This document shows, one piece after another, positions 22,276-30,876 of a stretch of 64,000 nucleotides of DNA (position 1 is the first letter of the stretch; each line of letters opens with the position of its first letter). The stretch is from Ruminococcus sp. OA3 (GTDB lineage: Bacteria > Bacillota > Clostridia > Lachnospirales > Lachnospiraceae): positions 2,666,001 through 2,730,000 of the forward strand of contig NZ_JAKNTO010000001.1 in the NCBI RefSeq assembly GCF_022440845.1. Reading direction: 5' to 3'. The position numbers and the translations under genes are program-made. A model generated the notes under the pieces. That model had not been told where the DNA came from, did no database searches, and was given only the letters and a program-made list of their open reading frames with translations.

Positions 22276-24804
22276 ATGGACTTCAACGGAGAAAAATATA
22301 CTCCCGCTTCACTGCCGGGATTGTGCGCACCACGAAATCAACTGCTTCTAAAGCTTGATAACAGAAGTAATGAACGGCTGCTGTATATCCAGGCTCCGGC
22401 AGGGTACGGCAAGACAGTTATAACAAATCTCTGGCTAAAGAAAAGCGGTGTTCGCCATCTATGGATCGCACTGGATGAATATGACAACAATCCGGAGTTG
22501 TTTTACAGACTGCTCTGTTCTGCTGTCATATATACGCAGGAAGAGTCAGATATTCTGCTGGAAATGGACAGCACCGGAATGTTTTCCAGCTCTCCGATTG
22601 AGCACGCCATGCTCCTGACTTCGAGGTTCACAGCGCCGAAGCTACCTGTTTACATAGTATTGGATGACCTTCACAGCATCACACAGGAGGACATTCTCCA
22701 GTCCCTCCCTTACTTTATCCGTCGGCTTCCCATAGATTACCGGTTTATTCTGATAAGCCGCACAGATATGCCGTCAAAGCTTCAGGAGGTTTTTGAGGGA
22801 CACCGTCATTATCTCTGCGCGGATGACCTGGCTTTTACCAAGTTGGAGATACAGGAACTGTTTCGCCTCGCAGGACATGCCCTGAACTCTTCTGAAGCCG
22901 ATACTGTCATGGAAAAGACCGGGGGCTGGGCGATTGCTGTCAGTACCCTTGCGGCCAGCGGTATGCTGCCCGATCTCGTCAGAGAGAGCGGAGATACACT
23001 GTACCGGTATATGGAAAAGCAGATCTGGAGCGGGCTGTCAGCGCAGGATAAAAATATGCTTCTGAAAGTCAGCTTCGTCAACGACTTTTCAGCAGAACTC
23101 TTCGGCAGACTGACATCTCAGAAAGAACCTGAGCAGGTGATCTCTCAGCTTTTGCTGAAGAACCTGTTCCTGAGCAGGATTGGGAATGACCTGTACCGGT
23201 TCCATGCACTTTTCCTGGAATTCCTGCGCAGCCGCCACGAGGAATTACGAATTGATCCCAAGAAACTGTATAAGATCGCCGCTCAGTATTACAGCAAAAA
23301 AGAGGACCTGTACACGGCTCGCCATTATGCTATACTGGGAGATAACATAAAATTTCTCTCCTATCAGATCTACGGTGAGTCGCAGTATACAGGTTTCTCG
23401 AACAACCGCTCCATCAGTGCATATGTGAGCGGCGTCGGCGTATATATTGATAAACTTTCTACGGAAGCTAACAGAAAATATCCTTATCTTAATATTTCAG
23501 CTGTATGGTACCACTATCTCACCGGTAACAGAGTTAAAATGACCGAAGCGCTGGACCGCCTCTATTCCAGCGTGAAACGTATTGCCCTGATACATCCGGA
23601 ATTTCTGGAACTTACCATTCTCGTCTGTACGCTGGACCCCAGAAAAAAATTCATGGAAATGATGCAGCAGTTTGACCGTCTTCCGCCAATCAAGATACGC
23701 CATGGAGGACAGCAGGGGGCCTCCATAACCGTAAATATGCCTTTTGCCCATCGGTGCCTTCGGGATTATTCAGAGTTCTCACTGTATGACGATTTTGATG
23801 TAAAGCTGGAACCTACTGCGGGACTGTTGCTCAAGAAGAATTTCAAACTTGCCATGCGCCTCATTCAGGCAGGGTTTGCCTATGAAAAAAACCAGTGGAA
23901 AAAAGCGCTTTCATACTGTGATCAGGCTGATCTGGAAATAGAGGAAGACACTTCAGATGAGCTCCTCTTTGCCGCAATGGCGCACCGCTGGACTGTGCTG
24001 ACTGCCATGGGAAAAGATGCCGAAAGCAGGAATCTTAGTATAAGAATAGAGAAAATGCTGCTGGAAAAAGATGCCCTTTATTTGATGCCGAATTATAAGG
24101 CACTGAGAGCGGAAGCTTCTCTGAGGGAAGGAAACCGGCAGGCAGCCGGGGAATGGCTGGAAGAATACTTTGTTCACCCGGAAGAACGACTGATGCTGTA
24201 TCGTACGTATCAGTATCTGACTACCATACAGGCTCTGCTGTCACTGAACCGTCTGGAAGAGGCGGGAAGACTGTGTCAGAGACTAAGGAAGATGTCAGAG
24301 GAGTTTGACCGCGAAATTGATATGGCAGAATCGGATGCCCTTTTGTCTGTCTGCCTTTATCGCAGCTCCCATATGGAGGAAGCAGCAGAAACCATGCTGG
24401 GTGCCATAGAACTCCTTTATCCGTACAGATTCATCAGGGCATTCTCGAGTTTAGGTGCTTCGGTTGTACCAATCCTGAAAAAATGCCTCGTCAAAGTGGA
24501 ACGCCACCGGGAAATTTATAGTTTTGACAGGCGCTATGTGAACGAAATCTACATCGCTGCTCAGGAACAGGCAGGTAGAAAAGTCGGGCTTCCCGCAGCA
24601 GATGTGCCTTTAAAAAAACTGTCAAAGCAGCAGAGGCGCATGGTTGAGTATCTGGCAAAAGGTTATACAAATGGGGATATCTCCGTGGAAACCGGTCTTT
24701 CGGTGCGGACAGTCAAAACGCATCTGTTTCTGGCCTATGAGAAGCTGGGAGTGTCCAGTGCCGCAGAGGCGGTATCCAAAGCCCGTGAGCTGGAAATAAT
24801 CTGA
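22276..24804 (+). CDS. MalT-like LuxR-family regulator (STAND ATPase)
   Basis: An 842-residue one-component regulator. The N-terminal NTPase has Walker A QAPAGYGKTV (about 39-48), a Walker B-like VLDDLHSI and an arginine-finger-like LISRTD segment. A winged-helix/helical middle follows, then TPR-like repeats (about 400-740) and a C-terminal LuxR helix-turn-helix (LSKQQRRMVEYLAKGYTNGDISVETGLSVRTVKTHL). STAND proteins of this class, such as MalT, are known to oligomerise on ATP and an inducer and then activate transcription. The TPR part would bind the unknown inducer. ATG 22276 follows CGGAGG. Its targets are unknown; the divergent small gene is the nearest candidate. Confidence 0.9.
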   Translation: MDFNGEKYTPASLPGLCAPRNQLLLKLDNRSNERLLYIQAPAGYGKTVITNLWLKKSGVRHLWIALDEYDNNPELFYRLLCSAVIYTQEESDILLEMDSTGMFSSSPIEHAMLLTSRFTAPKLPVYIVLDDLHSITQEDILQSLPYFIRRLPIDYRFILISRTDMPSKLQEVFEGHRHYLCADDLAFTKLEIQELFRLAGHALNSSEADTVMEKTGGWAIAVSTLAASGMLPDLVRESGDTLYRYMEKQIWSGLSAQDKNMLLKVSFVNDFSAELFGRLTSQKEPEQVISQLLLKNLFLSRIGNDLYRFHALFLEFLRSRHEELRIDPKKLYKIAAQYYSKKEDLYTARHYAILGDNIKFLSYQIYGESQYTGFSNNRSISAYVSGVGVYIDKLSTEANRKYPYLNISAVWYHYLTGNRVKMTEALDRLYSSVKRIALIHPEFLELTILVCTLDPRKKFMEMMQQFDRLPPIKIRHGGQQGASITVNMPFAHRCLRDYSEFSLYDDFDVKLEPTAGLLLKKNFKLAMRLIQAGFAYEKNQWKKALSYCDQADLEIEEDTSDELLFAAMAHRWTVLTAMGKDAESRNLSIRIEKMLLEKDALYLMPNYKALRAEASLREGNRQAAGEWLEEYFVHPEERLMLYRTYQYLTTIQALLSLNRLEEAGRLCQRLRKMSEEFDREIDMAESDALLSVCLYRSSHMEEAAETMLGAIELLYPYRFIRAFSSLGASVVPILKKCLVKVERHREIYSFDRRYVNEIYIAAQEQAGRKVGLPAADVPLKKLSKQQRRMVEYLAKGYTNGDISVETGLSVRTVKTHLFLAYEKLGVSSAAEAVSKARELEII

Positions 24805-24830
24805 TTGCTGTCTGTGATGATATCAAAAAA

Positions 24831-25457
24831 TTACGTAGTAATTCCCAGCATATACAGGAGCTCTAAATGCGGATGCCTGGAATCCGCCTGGAATACATCC
24901 ACACAGTTTGGCTCTTCACTTCTGTCAGAAAATGCCGGAAAGAGGAATCCGCACACCGGCTTATCCGGCTCATAGTCACCTTTCAACGGACAGACAGCAC
25001 AGATAATATACTCGAAAACCTCCTCAGATTCCCATAATCTTTCATGGTCCGCAGCTTTAACCGGGATATCATAGCGGTCATGGAACACCAAAACAGCATA
25101 ATCCTGATCAGACTGATAATATTCAGCAGTCAGTTCATAGAATGTTTCCATTAAAACATCATTTTTCAGACCGCAGGATTTTATGCCCATAAGAAGCTGC
25201 CATATGCTTCCGGGTTTCATCGAATGATCTGGGAATTTATATCTTCTTAAGTTTTCATTCGTAGGGGAAAATGGAATTTCCTTCGCTATCAAAAGCTTTT
25301 TCCCCTTTTCGGCAGATGAGAGCTTTAAAAAATTAGTATTAAAAGTCCCGTCTATCTCTCCGTCTGAATCCATATAACTTCCGGCTATTCTCGTTATGGA
25401 AGTTCTCGACAGCGTCATTCGCCTGGTCAGTTCCAGCATATCTTCTCTGTTTATCAT
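24831..25457 (-). CDS. Short DUF4317-like protein
   Basis: A 208-residue protein resembling the N-terminal half of DUF4317 proteins of Lachnospiraceae: LTRRMTLSRTSITRIAGSYMD, the YAVLVFHDRYDIP strand, ICAVCPLK, and GFLFPAFSDRSEEPNCVDVF. As I recall family members they are considerably longer, so this one appears C-terminally shortened and ends soon after the PAFSDRS motif. Function is unknown. It lies convergent to the LuxR-type gene with 26 bases between stops. It could be a truncated remnant or a natural short form; the intact frame and stop give no sign of frameshift. Confidence 0.65.
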   Translation of the reverse strand: MINREDMLELTRRMTLSRTSITRIAGSYMDSDGEIDGTFNTNFLKLSSAEKGKKLLIAKEIPFSPTNENLRRYKFPDHSMKPGSIWQLLMGIKSCGLKNDVLMETFYELTAEYYQSDQDYAVLVFHDRYDIPVKAADHERLWESEEVFEYIICAVCPLKGDYEPDKPVCGFLFPAFSDRSEEPNCVDVFQADSRHPHLELLYMLGITT

Positions 25458-25509
25458 ATCGATAACCTTGCCTTTCTGCCTTTTGTTTTATATTCGCAAA
25501 AATGATAAA

Positions 25510-25532
25510 TGCGAATAGCCAGGCTATCCGCA
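25510..25532 (-). terminator. Terminator-like hairpin downstream of the symporter
   Basis: TGCGAATAGCC (25510-25520) and GGCTATCCGCA (25522-25532) form a near-perfect inverted repeat with one mismatch. Read on the minus strand it follows the symporter stop and runs into an AT-rich stretch with T runs. It probably ends the symporter transcript. Confidence 0.5.
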
Positions 25533-25592
25533 AAATCTACCATTATTATATTGGCCCAGACTCAGGTTGTCAATGCTGTATTATCTCATGGA

Positions 25593-26762
25593 TCACGAAA
25601 TCTTCCTGCGATTAACATACCCGGTCAGTATCAACGTCAATGCGCCGTCTCCCGTCACATTGCAGGCCGTGCCGAAACTGTCCTGGAGTGCAAAGATCGT
25701 CAGCATCAGTGCGGTTCCCATCTCATCAAAACCTAGTACCCCGGTAATTAGTCCGAGTGAGGCCATCACGGTTCCCCCCGGTACCCCCGGTGCGCCGACA
25801 GCAAAAATACCGAGAAGCAGGCAAAACAGAACCATGGTCTCCACAGAAGGCAGATGTCCATAGAGGATACCGGAGACGGTCATTACAAAAAAGACTTCGG
25901 TCAGTACGGATCCACAGAGATGAATATTCGCAAACAGAGGAATCCCGAAATCTACCATGTCACTCCGCAGAGGAGGTTCTGATTTTTTGGCACACTTCAA
26001 GGCAATGCCCAATGTCGCGGCAGAGGACATGGTTCCAACGGCGGTGAGATATGCGGGGCCATAGTTTTTCAATACATGCAGTGGATTTTTTCCGGAATAC
26101 AGACCGCCGATCACATACAGCAGCGCCAGCCACAGATAATGACCCAGTATTACGATCAGGACCACCTGGAGAAATACCGGCAGTTGCCTGGTAATCGTAC
26201 CCTCGTATGAAAGTGCACAGAATGTCAGAGCGATGTAAAACGGCAAAACAGGGATGATGATCTTAGTGACTATCATCAGAACGATCTGCCGGAATTCTTC
26301 GAGTATATTTGAAATTGCAGCCGCTCTTGTCCATGCAGCTGCAAGTCCCAGCATCATGGACAACACCAGGGCGCTCATAACCGGCATAATCTGCGGAATG
26401 TCCAGCTGAAATACCACCTCAGGCAGTTCTTTTAAGCCTTCTACCTCCGATACGATAGACAGATGAGGGAGCAGCCCGTAGCCGGCTGCCATGGAGAATA
26501 AAGCAGCTCCAATGGAGGAGAGATAGGCGATCGTTACAGCCAGCCCCAGCAGCCTTGTGGCATTTTGCCCAAGTTGCGTAATAGCAGGGGCAATAAACCC
26601 CAGAATGATGAGCGGCACACAGAATACAATCAGCTGATTCAAAATGTATTGGATGGTAACGACAAAATTCATCCAGGTTTCACTGGCTGTCAATCCGAGA
26701 ATGATTCCGATAGCCACACCGATTACCAGCCTGACCGGCAGACTTGTTATAAATTTTTTCAT
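25593..26762 (-). CDS. Na+/dicarboxylate-amino acid symporter (DAACS family)
   Basis: A 389-residue membrane transporter of the GltP/SstT class, expected to import dicarboxylates or amino acids such as glutamate, serine or threonine with Na+ or H+. It shows a membrane-rich N-terminal part, a SAATLGIALKCAKK hairpin region, and the late GAPGVPGGTVMASLGLI and NVTGDGALTLIL motifs matching the substrate- and cation-binding helices. The open frame reaches 26849, but ATG 26762 directly follows AGGAGAAGG and begins MKKFITSLPVRL. It has its own transcription unit between two terminators. Substrate assignment is not possible from sequence alone. Confidence 0.88.
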   Translation of the reverse strand: MKKFITSLPVRLVIGVAIGIILGLTASETWMNFVVTIQYILNQLIVFCVPLIILGFIAPAITQLGQNATRLLGLAVTIAYLSSIGAALFSMAAGYGLLPHLSIVSEVEGLKELPEVVFQLDIPQIMPVMSALVLSMMLGLAAAWTRAAAISNILEEFRQIVLMIVTKIIIPVLPFYIALTFCALSYEGTITRQLPVFLQVVLIVILGHYLWLALLYVIGGLYSGKNPLHVLKNYGPAYLTAVGTMSSAATLGIALKCAKKSEPPLRSDMVDFGIPLFANIHLCGSVLTEVFFVMTVSGILYGHLPSVETMVLFCLLLGIFAVGAPGVPGGTVMASLGLITGVLGFDEMGTALMLTIFALQDSFGTACNVTGDGALTLILTGYVNRRKIS

Positions 26763-26847
26763 GCTGTCCTTCTCCTGTATTATAATATATGAAAACTTTC
26801 GTCTGTTCTTAGCATATCCAATAATTTGTTTTTCAGTAATGTCAATC

Positions 26848-26895
26848 AAAAAACCATCTGAACTTACGGAAAATTCCGCAGTATCCAGATGGTTT
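26848..26895 (-). terminator. Strong intrinsic terminator of the toroid-protein gene
   Basis: On the minus strand AAACCATCTG (26895-26886) pairs with CAGATGGTTT (26860-26851), with an inner GGAA/TTCC pairing, and runs into six or more T residues. It isolates the gene ending at 26909 from the symporter gene. Confidence 0.85.
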
Positions 26896-26908
26896 GGCTG
26901 TTTTAAAA

Positions 26909-27862
26909 TTATACGGCAATCCGTCCGAAGTTCTTCAGAAAACAGACGTTATCAAGTGCCTTGGAAGCCATCCACCAGTTTTCACTGATGGCAAACTCTT
27001 TTGCATACATTTCTCCCAGATCATACCAGCTCCATGTGATGTTCCACACCCCGCCCGGAGTTCGTGTATCGATCAGATAATCTAATTCTTTTTTTACGAT
27101 ATCTTTATTTTTTTTATACAGAGGGCTGTCTGGACCCCAGATGAATTCAGAAGGTCTCGGTGTATAAAATGCCCATTTCTCCTGATTGCGCTCGATCGAA
27201 CTGTCTACTGCCTCTGTGATGCGTTCCATCAAAGAATCGCATGCAAAAGAGGCGTAAAGTCCGCACTGTATGAGGTCTCCCAGCAGCCTCCATACTGCGG
27301 CAGCTCCCATCTCCCCAAATTCACTGGTGCCTGCCGCCTTTTTCAGAATCATTTCTGTATAGGATCGGGCTCTGTTATATAATGATGATTTCCGGCTGTC
27401 GTAAAGCAGAATAAACGCACAGATACTGGCAGTAATTCCCATACTCTGGATGTTGTTGGACTCTTCACTGTAAGTCCACCAGGGGGCACGAGGGCATTCG
27501 CTGTTGGAGGGAATACAAAAATGCCAGCCTTCCCCGTCGCAGTGCACACGGCTTTCCAGATAACGGAATATTCCCTGGACGATCGGGTGCCTGTCCCCTT
27601 CCTGTTCCATAAATCCGGTTTTCCGCAGCATTCCCATCGCGATCATCGTTGCGTATGGAGACGATTCCCTGTTCCAGCAGTCAGGCTCGATGCCATTTCC
27701 AAATCCGCCGTCCTCGTTCTGGTAGCAGGCCAGAGCATCAATGATATCTTCTCTCTGGCCGTCTTCAAAATAATATTTCCAAAGCGCCAGATCCAGAGGA
27801 CGCGCATTTCGGAGTACCCAGCAGCGGATTTCCTGATAATCTTGTTGTGTAAGCATTTTCAT
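26909..27862 (-). CDS. Alpha/alpha-toroid (prenyltransferase/squalene-cyclase-like) protein
   Basis: A 317-residue cytoplasmic protein with repeats typical of the terpenoid cyclase/protein prenyltransferase alpha-alpha toroid: ALACYQNEDGGFGNGIEPD near the start and YLIDTRTPGGVWNITWSWYD near the end. No DxDD or DDxxD catalytic motif is evident, so a cyclase reaction is not supported and a binding or scaffold role is possible. Similar stand-alone proteins occur in gut Clostridia as uncharacterised proteins. GGAGG lies ten bases before ATG 27862. It is monocistronic, with an AraC-type gene upstream in the same orientation. Confidence 0.65.
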   Translation of the reverse strand: MKMLTQQDYQEIRCWVLRNARPLDLALWKYYFEDGQREDIIDALACYQNEDGGFGNGIEPDCWNRESSPYATMIAMGMLRKTGFMEQEGDRHPIVQGIFRYLESRVHCDGEGWHFCIPSNSECPRAPWWTYSEESNNIQSMGITASICAFILLYDSRKSSLYNRARSYTEMILKKAAGTSEFGEMGAAAVWRLLGDLIQCGLYASFACDSLMERITEAVDSSIERNQEKWAFYTPRPSEFIWGPDSPLYKKNKDIVKKELDYLIDTRTPGGVWNITWSWYDLGEMYAKEFAISENWWMASKALDNVCFLKNFGRIAV

Positions 27863-28017
27863 AACTGTTATCCTCCAATCTTATTTGCCAATATCCGACC
27901 ATAAAACCTGGATTCATGATCGACATTCGCCTTTCGTCAAACGTGCAGGCACGCTTTCCTCACTGACACTCAGTATATCACAAGGCAAAAACCTGTTATT
28001 GCAAAAAATCGACATGA

Positions 28018-28851
28018 TCATTTACTTTGAAGAGCGATTATTTTTGCTTCTTTTGGCGTTACACCATGAAAACGCTTGAATTCATTCAGAAGATGGGACT
28101 GGTCTGTATATCCATAGCGGAATACGGCGTCCTGTACATCAAAATGCGGGGATAAGGCCATGTCCTTCCAGACATTTTGATAGCGGACCAGATTGGCAAT
28201 CCGTTTGATCGGCAGACCGATCTCACGCAGAAACAGACGTTCCATCTGACGCTGGCTGACACAGCTGTATGTACAGATATCATCAATGGAGGTCCTTCCG
28301 GATGTGGCCAGTATCCGGTGGATGGAATTTAACAGATTGGGATTTTCCCTGATTTCATTCAGCTTATCCAGCAGAAACAGCTCTACACAGTCGATATACT
28401 GATTTATGCCTTTCAGATAAAAAAACTGTTCGAATAGTGCATTCCATCCAGGACCCAATGCTTCCAGTCCGATCAGCTGATTTCTGGTTTCCTTAAAATC
28501 CAGGTCCATAAACAAGTGTGCTGACCAGAAATGAAAACGGACGGCAAAACAGGTGACCTGACCTTTTGACGTCTTTTGAACCGAACAATACGGGCGGTCC
28601 TGCATGCCGCAGAGATATCCGGTAATCTGCTGAGCCGTGTGGTTTATGTTTATTATGATATCCATGCAGGTATCAGGTATCACGAGCACTTCTTTTGCAT
28701 CCGCTGAATCTTCTGCACAACCATCCAAGGCTGACCAGTAGCAGGCGATATACGAGCGCAGAGCAGCACAGGGCTGATATTCTCTGTAGGTATGATTCGA
28801 CAGAAATGGCCGGGAGGTTATTGGATGATAGATCGTATGAAATTTAAGCAT
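28018..28851 (-). CDS. AraC-family regulator with DUF6597-like N-terminal domain
   Basis: A 277-residue transcription factor. The N-terminal part (about 1-150) fits the sensor half often labelled DUF6597, with VLVIPDTCMDIIININ and a VTCFAVRFHF core. The C-terminal AraC helix-turn-helix pair (about 175-272) has CSVSQRQMERLF-like and YGYTDQSHLLNEFKRFHGVTPKEA segments. The ligand is unknown. It lies just beyond the 3' end of the frameshifted pentapeptide gene and upstream of the toroid-protein gene, all on one strand, with 155 bases before that gene. Regulation of the toroid gene is possible but unproven. Confidence 0.85.
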   Translation of the reverse strand: MLKFHTIYHPITSRPFLSNHTYREYQPCAALRSYIACYWSALDGCAEDSADAKEVLVIPDTCMDIIININHTAQQITGYLCGMQDRPYCSVQKTSKGQVTCFAVRFHFWSAHLFMDLDFKETRNQLIGLEALGPGWNALFEQFFYLKGINQYIDCVELFLLDKLNEIRENPNLLNSIHRILATSGRTSIDDICTYSCVSQRQMERLFLREIGLPIKRIANLVRYQNVWKDMALSPHFDVQDAVFRYGYTDQSHLLNEFKRFHGVTPKEAKIIALQSK

Positions 28852-28870
28852 GTAGTCTTCCTTTTATATC

Positions 28871-29385
28871 TTATTCTATGGTTATCTCCAGCTGGCTTAA
28901 TAAATTTATGGCTTCAGGGAATGAAAACTTCGCTCCCTTCAACTGGTTTGTCGTTATATCGATCTGATAACCTTCTGCCTCTCTGAAATCTGCTTTTTGG
29001 ATATCACACTTTAATATCTGAGTAGCTGTCAGCCGGCAGTCACTAAAGTTACTTTCCGACAGATTACACTCTTATATTTCAAAAAGCAGTTATTCAGACT
29101 GCGGATTGGTTCAAAAATCTGTCCCACAGGGAAAAATTCAGCCCAGTGTATTCCGATCAGATTACAGTCCGCAAACTCTGAGTGCCTCATGTCCGAATAC
29201 TTCGTCCGTGGACTGATGATGGTACACTTGTTAAACTGACAGTCGATAAATTTGCATCTTATGGTTTTGCAGTCTTCAAATGCACAGTTATCGAATACAC
29301 AATCCATGAATTCACACCCGTCAATTGTCTCTTCTGTTATCTTCAGGTCTTTAAATACCTGATTTTCGTATCTTTCGTTGTTCAT
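28871..29385 (-). pseudogene. Pentapeptide-repeat protein gene with a one-base frameshift
   Basis: ATG 29385 opens a frame that gives pentapeptide repeats (CEFMD, CVFDN, CAFED, CKFID, CQFNK) and runs to NNCFLKY. There it slips into non-repeat residues and stops at 29029. From about 29075 another frame continues in perfect register, ECNLSESNFSDCRL and CDIQKADFREA, and ends at 28871 with NLLSQLEITIE. Adding one base after TATAA near 29073 would restore a protein of about 172 residues. Pentapeptide-repeat proteins fold as a right-handed beta helix; some (Qnr, MfpA) protect DNA gyrase. The break may be real or a sequencing error. It sits 15 bases after the start of, and downstream from, the FAD/Rieske gene. 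Confidence 0.8.
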
Positions 29386-29400
29386 TCTCTACTCTTTCTA

Positions 29401-30735
29401 TTAAAGTTTCAGATCGCTCTGTGCAGGTCCGTTTACGAGTGCCCCGTCTTTTGTAAAGCGGGATCCGTGGCATGGGCATTCCAGCATCTCCTCATCCGGA
29501 TTCCACTCAAGACGGCAGCCCATGTGTGTGCATACTTTTTTCTCGGATGTAGGCAGGATTCCTTTTCCCAGTCCAGCAGCCGCGTGAAGCCCATTTTTGA
29601 TAAATTCCTGCACTGCGGTTCCCGTAATCCGCCTCTGAGGTGCAAACACTTCGCAGTCCGGATTTTCCTGTCCTGTGATCAGATCAGTCAGAAGGCGCGC
29701 GCTGACCATTGAACTTGTCATCCCCCATTTTTCAAATCCAGTCGCAACATACCAGTTGGGACGCTTGCCGGAGAATTGTCCGATATATGGTATCCTGTCA
29801 AGCGTCATACAGTCCTGTGCTGACCAGCGCGCGGTTTCGGTACTGCCCTTCCAATAATGCTGCGCCTGTTCTTTCAGGGTTTCATATCTTCCACCCTCAT
29901 AATTGCTTCCCGTACGATGCCCGGCGCCTCCCACGAGGAGCTGATCCTCGTAATTCCTGAAGGATAGACTGCCCGGTTCTATGCCGTAATACATACCGTC
30001 CATCTGTTCTGCTCCCGAGAGCGCGATCACGTAACTCTTATCCTGATGCATCCTGGAAAAGTAATATCCGGGGACATTGAGAAATGGATAGTGACACGCA
30101 AAGATCACATAATCTGCAGTGACCATACCGCGGTCAGTCTGGATTTTGCCGTCGTCAGCTGATAACACCCTTGTCTTCTCATAGATTTCAAGCTTAGAAC
30201 TTAAAACCTTTAAAAACTTCAGCGGGTGAAACTGTGCCTGGTCAGGAAAGCGCACAGCGCCCTGGACAGAAAACGGCAGGGAGGTTTCGGTGGTAAACTC
30301 TGCCTGTATTCCTGCCTGCTGCGCTGCCAAAGCTTCTGTTTTCAACACGTCATCCCGGCTGCATGAGTACAGATATGCCGGGCAGGTTCTGAAATCACAG
30401 GAAATCTTCAGATCTTTGATCATATGAGCATAGTCACGGATGGCTGTCTCATTTGCATGTGCATACTGCCGTGCCATATTTACTCCAAAGTTCCGGATCA
30501 GATAGTCATATTTCATACCGTGCTGTGACGTAATCTTGGCTGTTGTGCTACGGGTCTGACCACTCCCAATGCGGTCGGATTCGAGTACGACACAGCGGAC
30601 CCCTTTTTTTGCGAGCCGGTATGCGGTCAGTACTCCCGACAACCCGGCCCCGATGATCACAGCCTCTGTCCGCTTATCACTGTCAAGCGGCATTCTCTGT
30701 TCTATTGATACGGTACTGCTCCAGATGGATTCCAT
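29401..30735 (-). CDS. FAD-dependent oxidoreductase with C-terminal Rieske domain
   Basis: A 444-residue protein combining a DAO-type FAD domain (GAGLSGVLTAYRLAKKGVRCVVLE near residue 32, and the late FEKWGMTSSMVSARLLTDLI) with a C-terminal Rieske [2Fe-2S] domain. The cluster ligands are visible: Cys402-x-His404 and Cys420-x-x-His423. Such proteins are widespread in Firmicutes but their substrate is not established; an amine or amino-acid oxidation feeding electrons to the Rieske centre is the usual guess. ATG 30735 follows GCAGGAAAAAAC. The pentapeptide gene is 15 bases downstream and probably shares its transcript. Confidence 0.87.
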   Translation of the reverse strand: MESIWSSTVSIEQRMPLDSDKRTEAVIIGAGLSGVLTAYRLAKKGVRCVVLESDRIGSGQTRSTTAKITSQHGMKYDYLIRNFGVNMARQYAHANETAIRDYAHMIKDLKISCDFRTCPAYLYSCSRDDVLKTEALAAQQAGIQAEFTTETSLPFSVQGAVRFPDQAQFHPLKFLKVLSSKLEIYEKTRVLSADDGKIQTDRGMVTADYVIFACHYPFLNVPGYYFSRMHQDKSYVIALSGAEQMDGMYYGIEPGSLSFRNYEDQLLVGGAGHRTGSNYEGGRYETLKEQAQHYWKGSTETARWSAQDCMTLDRIPYIGQFSGKRPNWYVATGFEKWGMTSSMVSARLLTDLITGQENPDCEVFAPQRRITGTAVQEFIKNGLHAAAGLGKGILPTSEKKVCTHMGCRLEWNPDEEMLECPCHGSRFTKDGALVNGPAQSDLKL

Positions 30736-30815
30736 GTTTTTTCCTGCCTTCCTGCTGTCTTATTCTGTGTATAGGATGCCGGATTTAAAGTCAGTTTATC
30801 CATGAAAGACCGATG

Positions 30816-30857
30816 AAAAACCACCTGAAGATACGAATAGCCGTACGTCAGGTGGTT
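30816..30857 (-). terminator. Intrinsic terminator of rsgA
   Basis: On the minus strand AACCACCTGA (30857-30848) pairs with TCAGGTGGTT (30828-30819), followed by a T tract. It closes the rsgA transcript about 20 bases after the stop at 30877. Confidence 0.85.
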
Positions 30858-30876
30858 CATTCAGAGGTTCATACGT

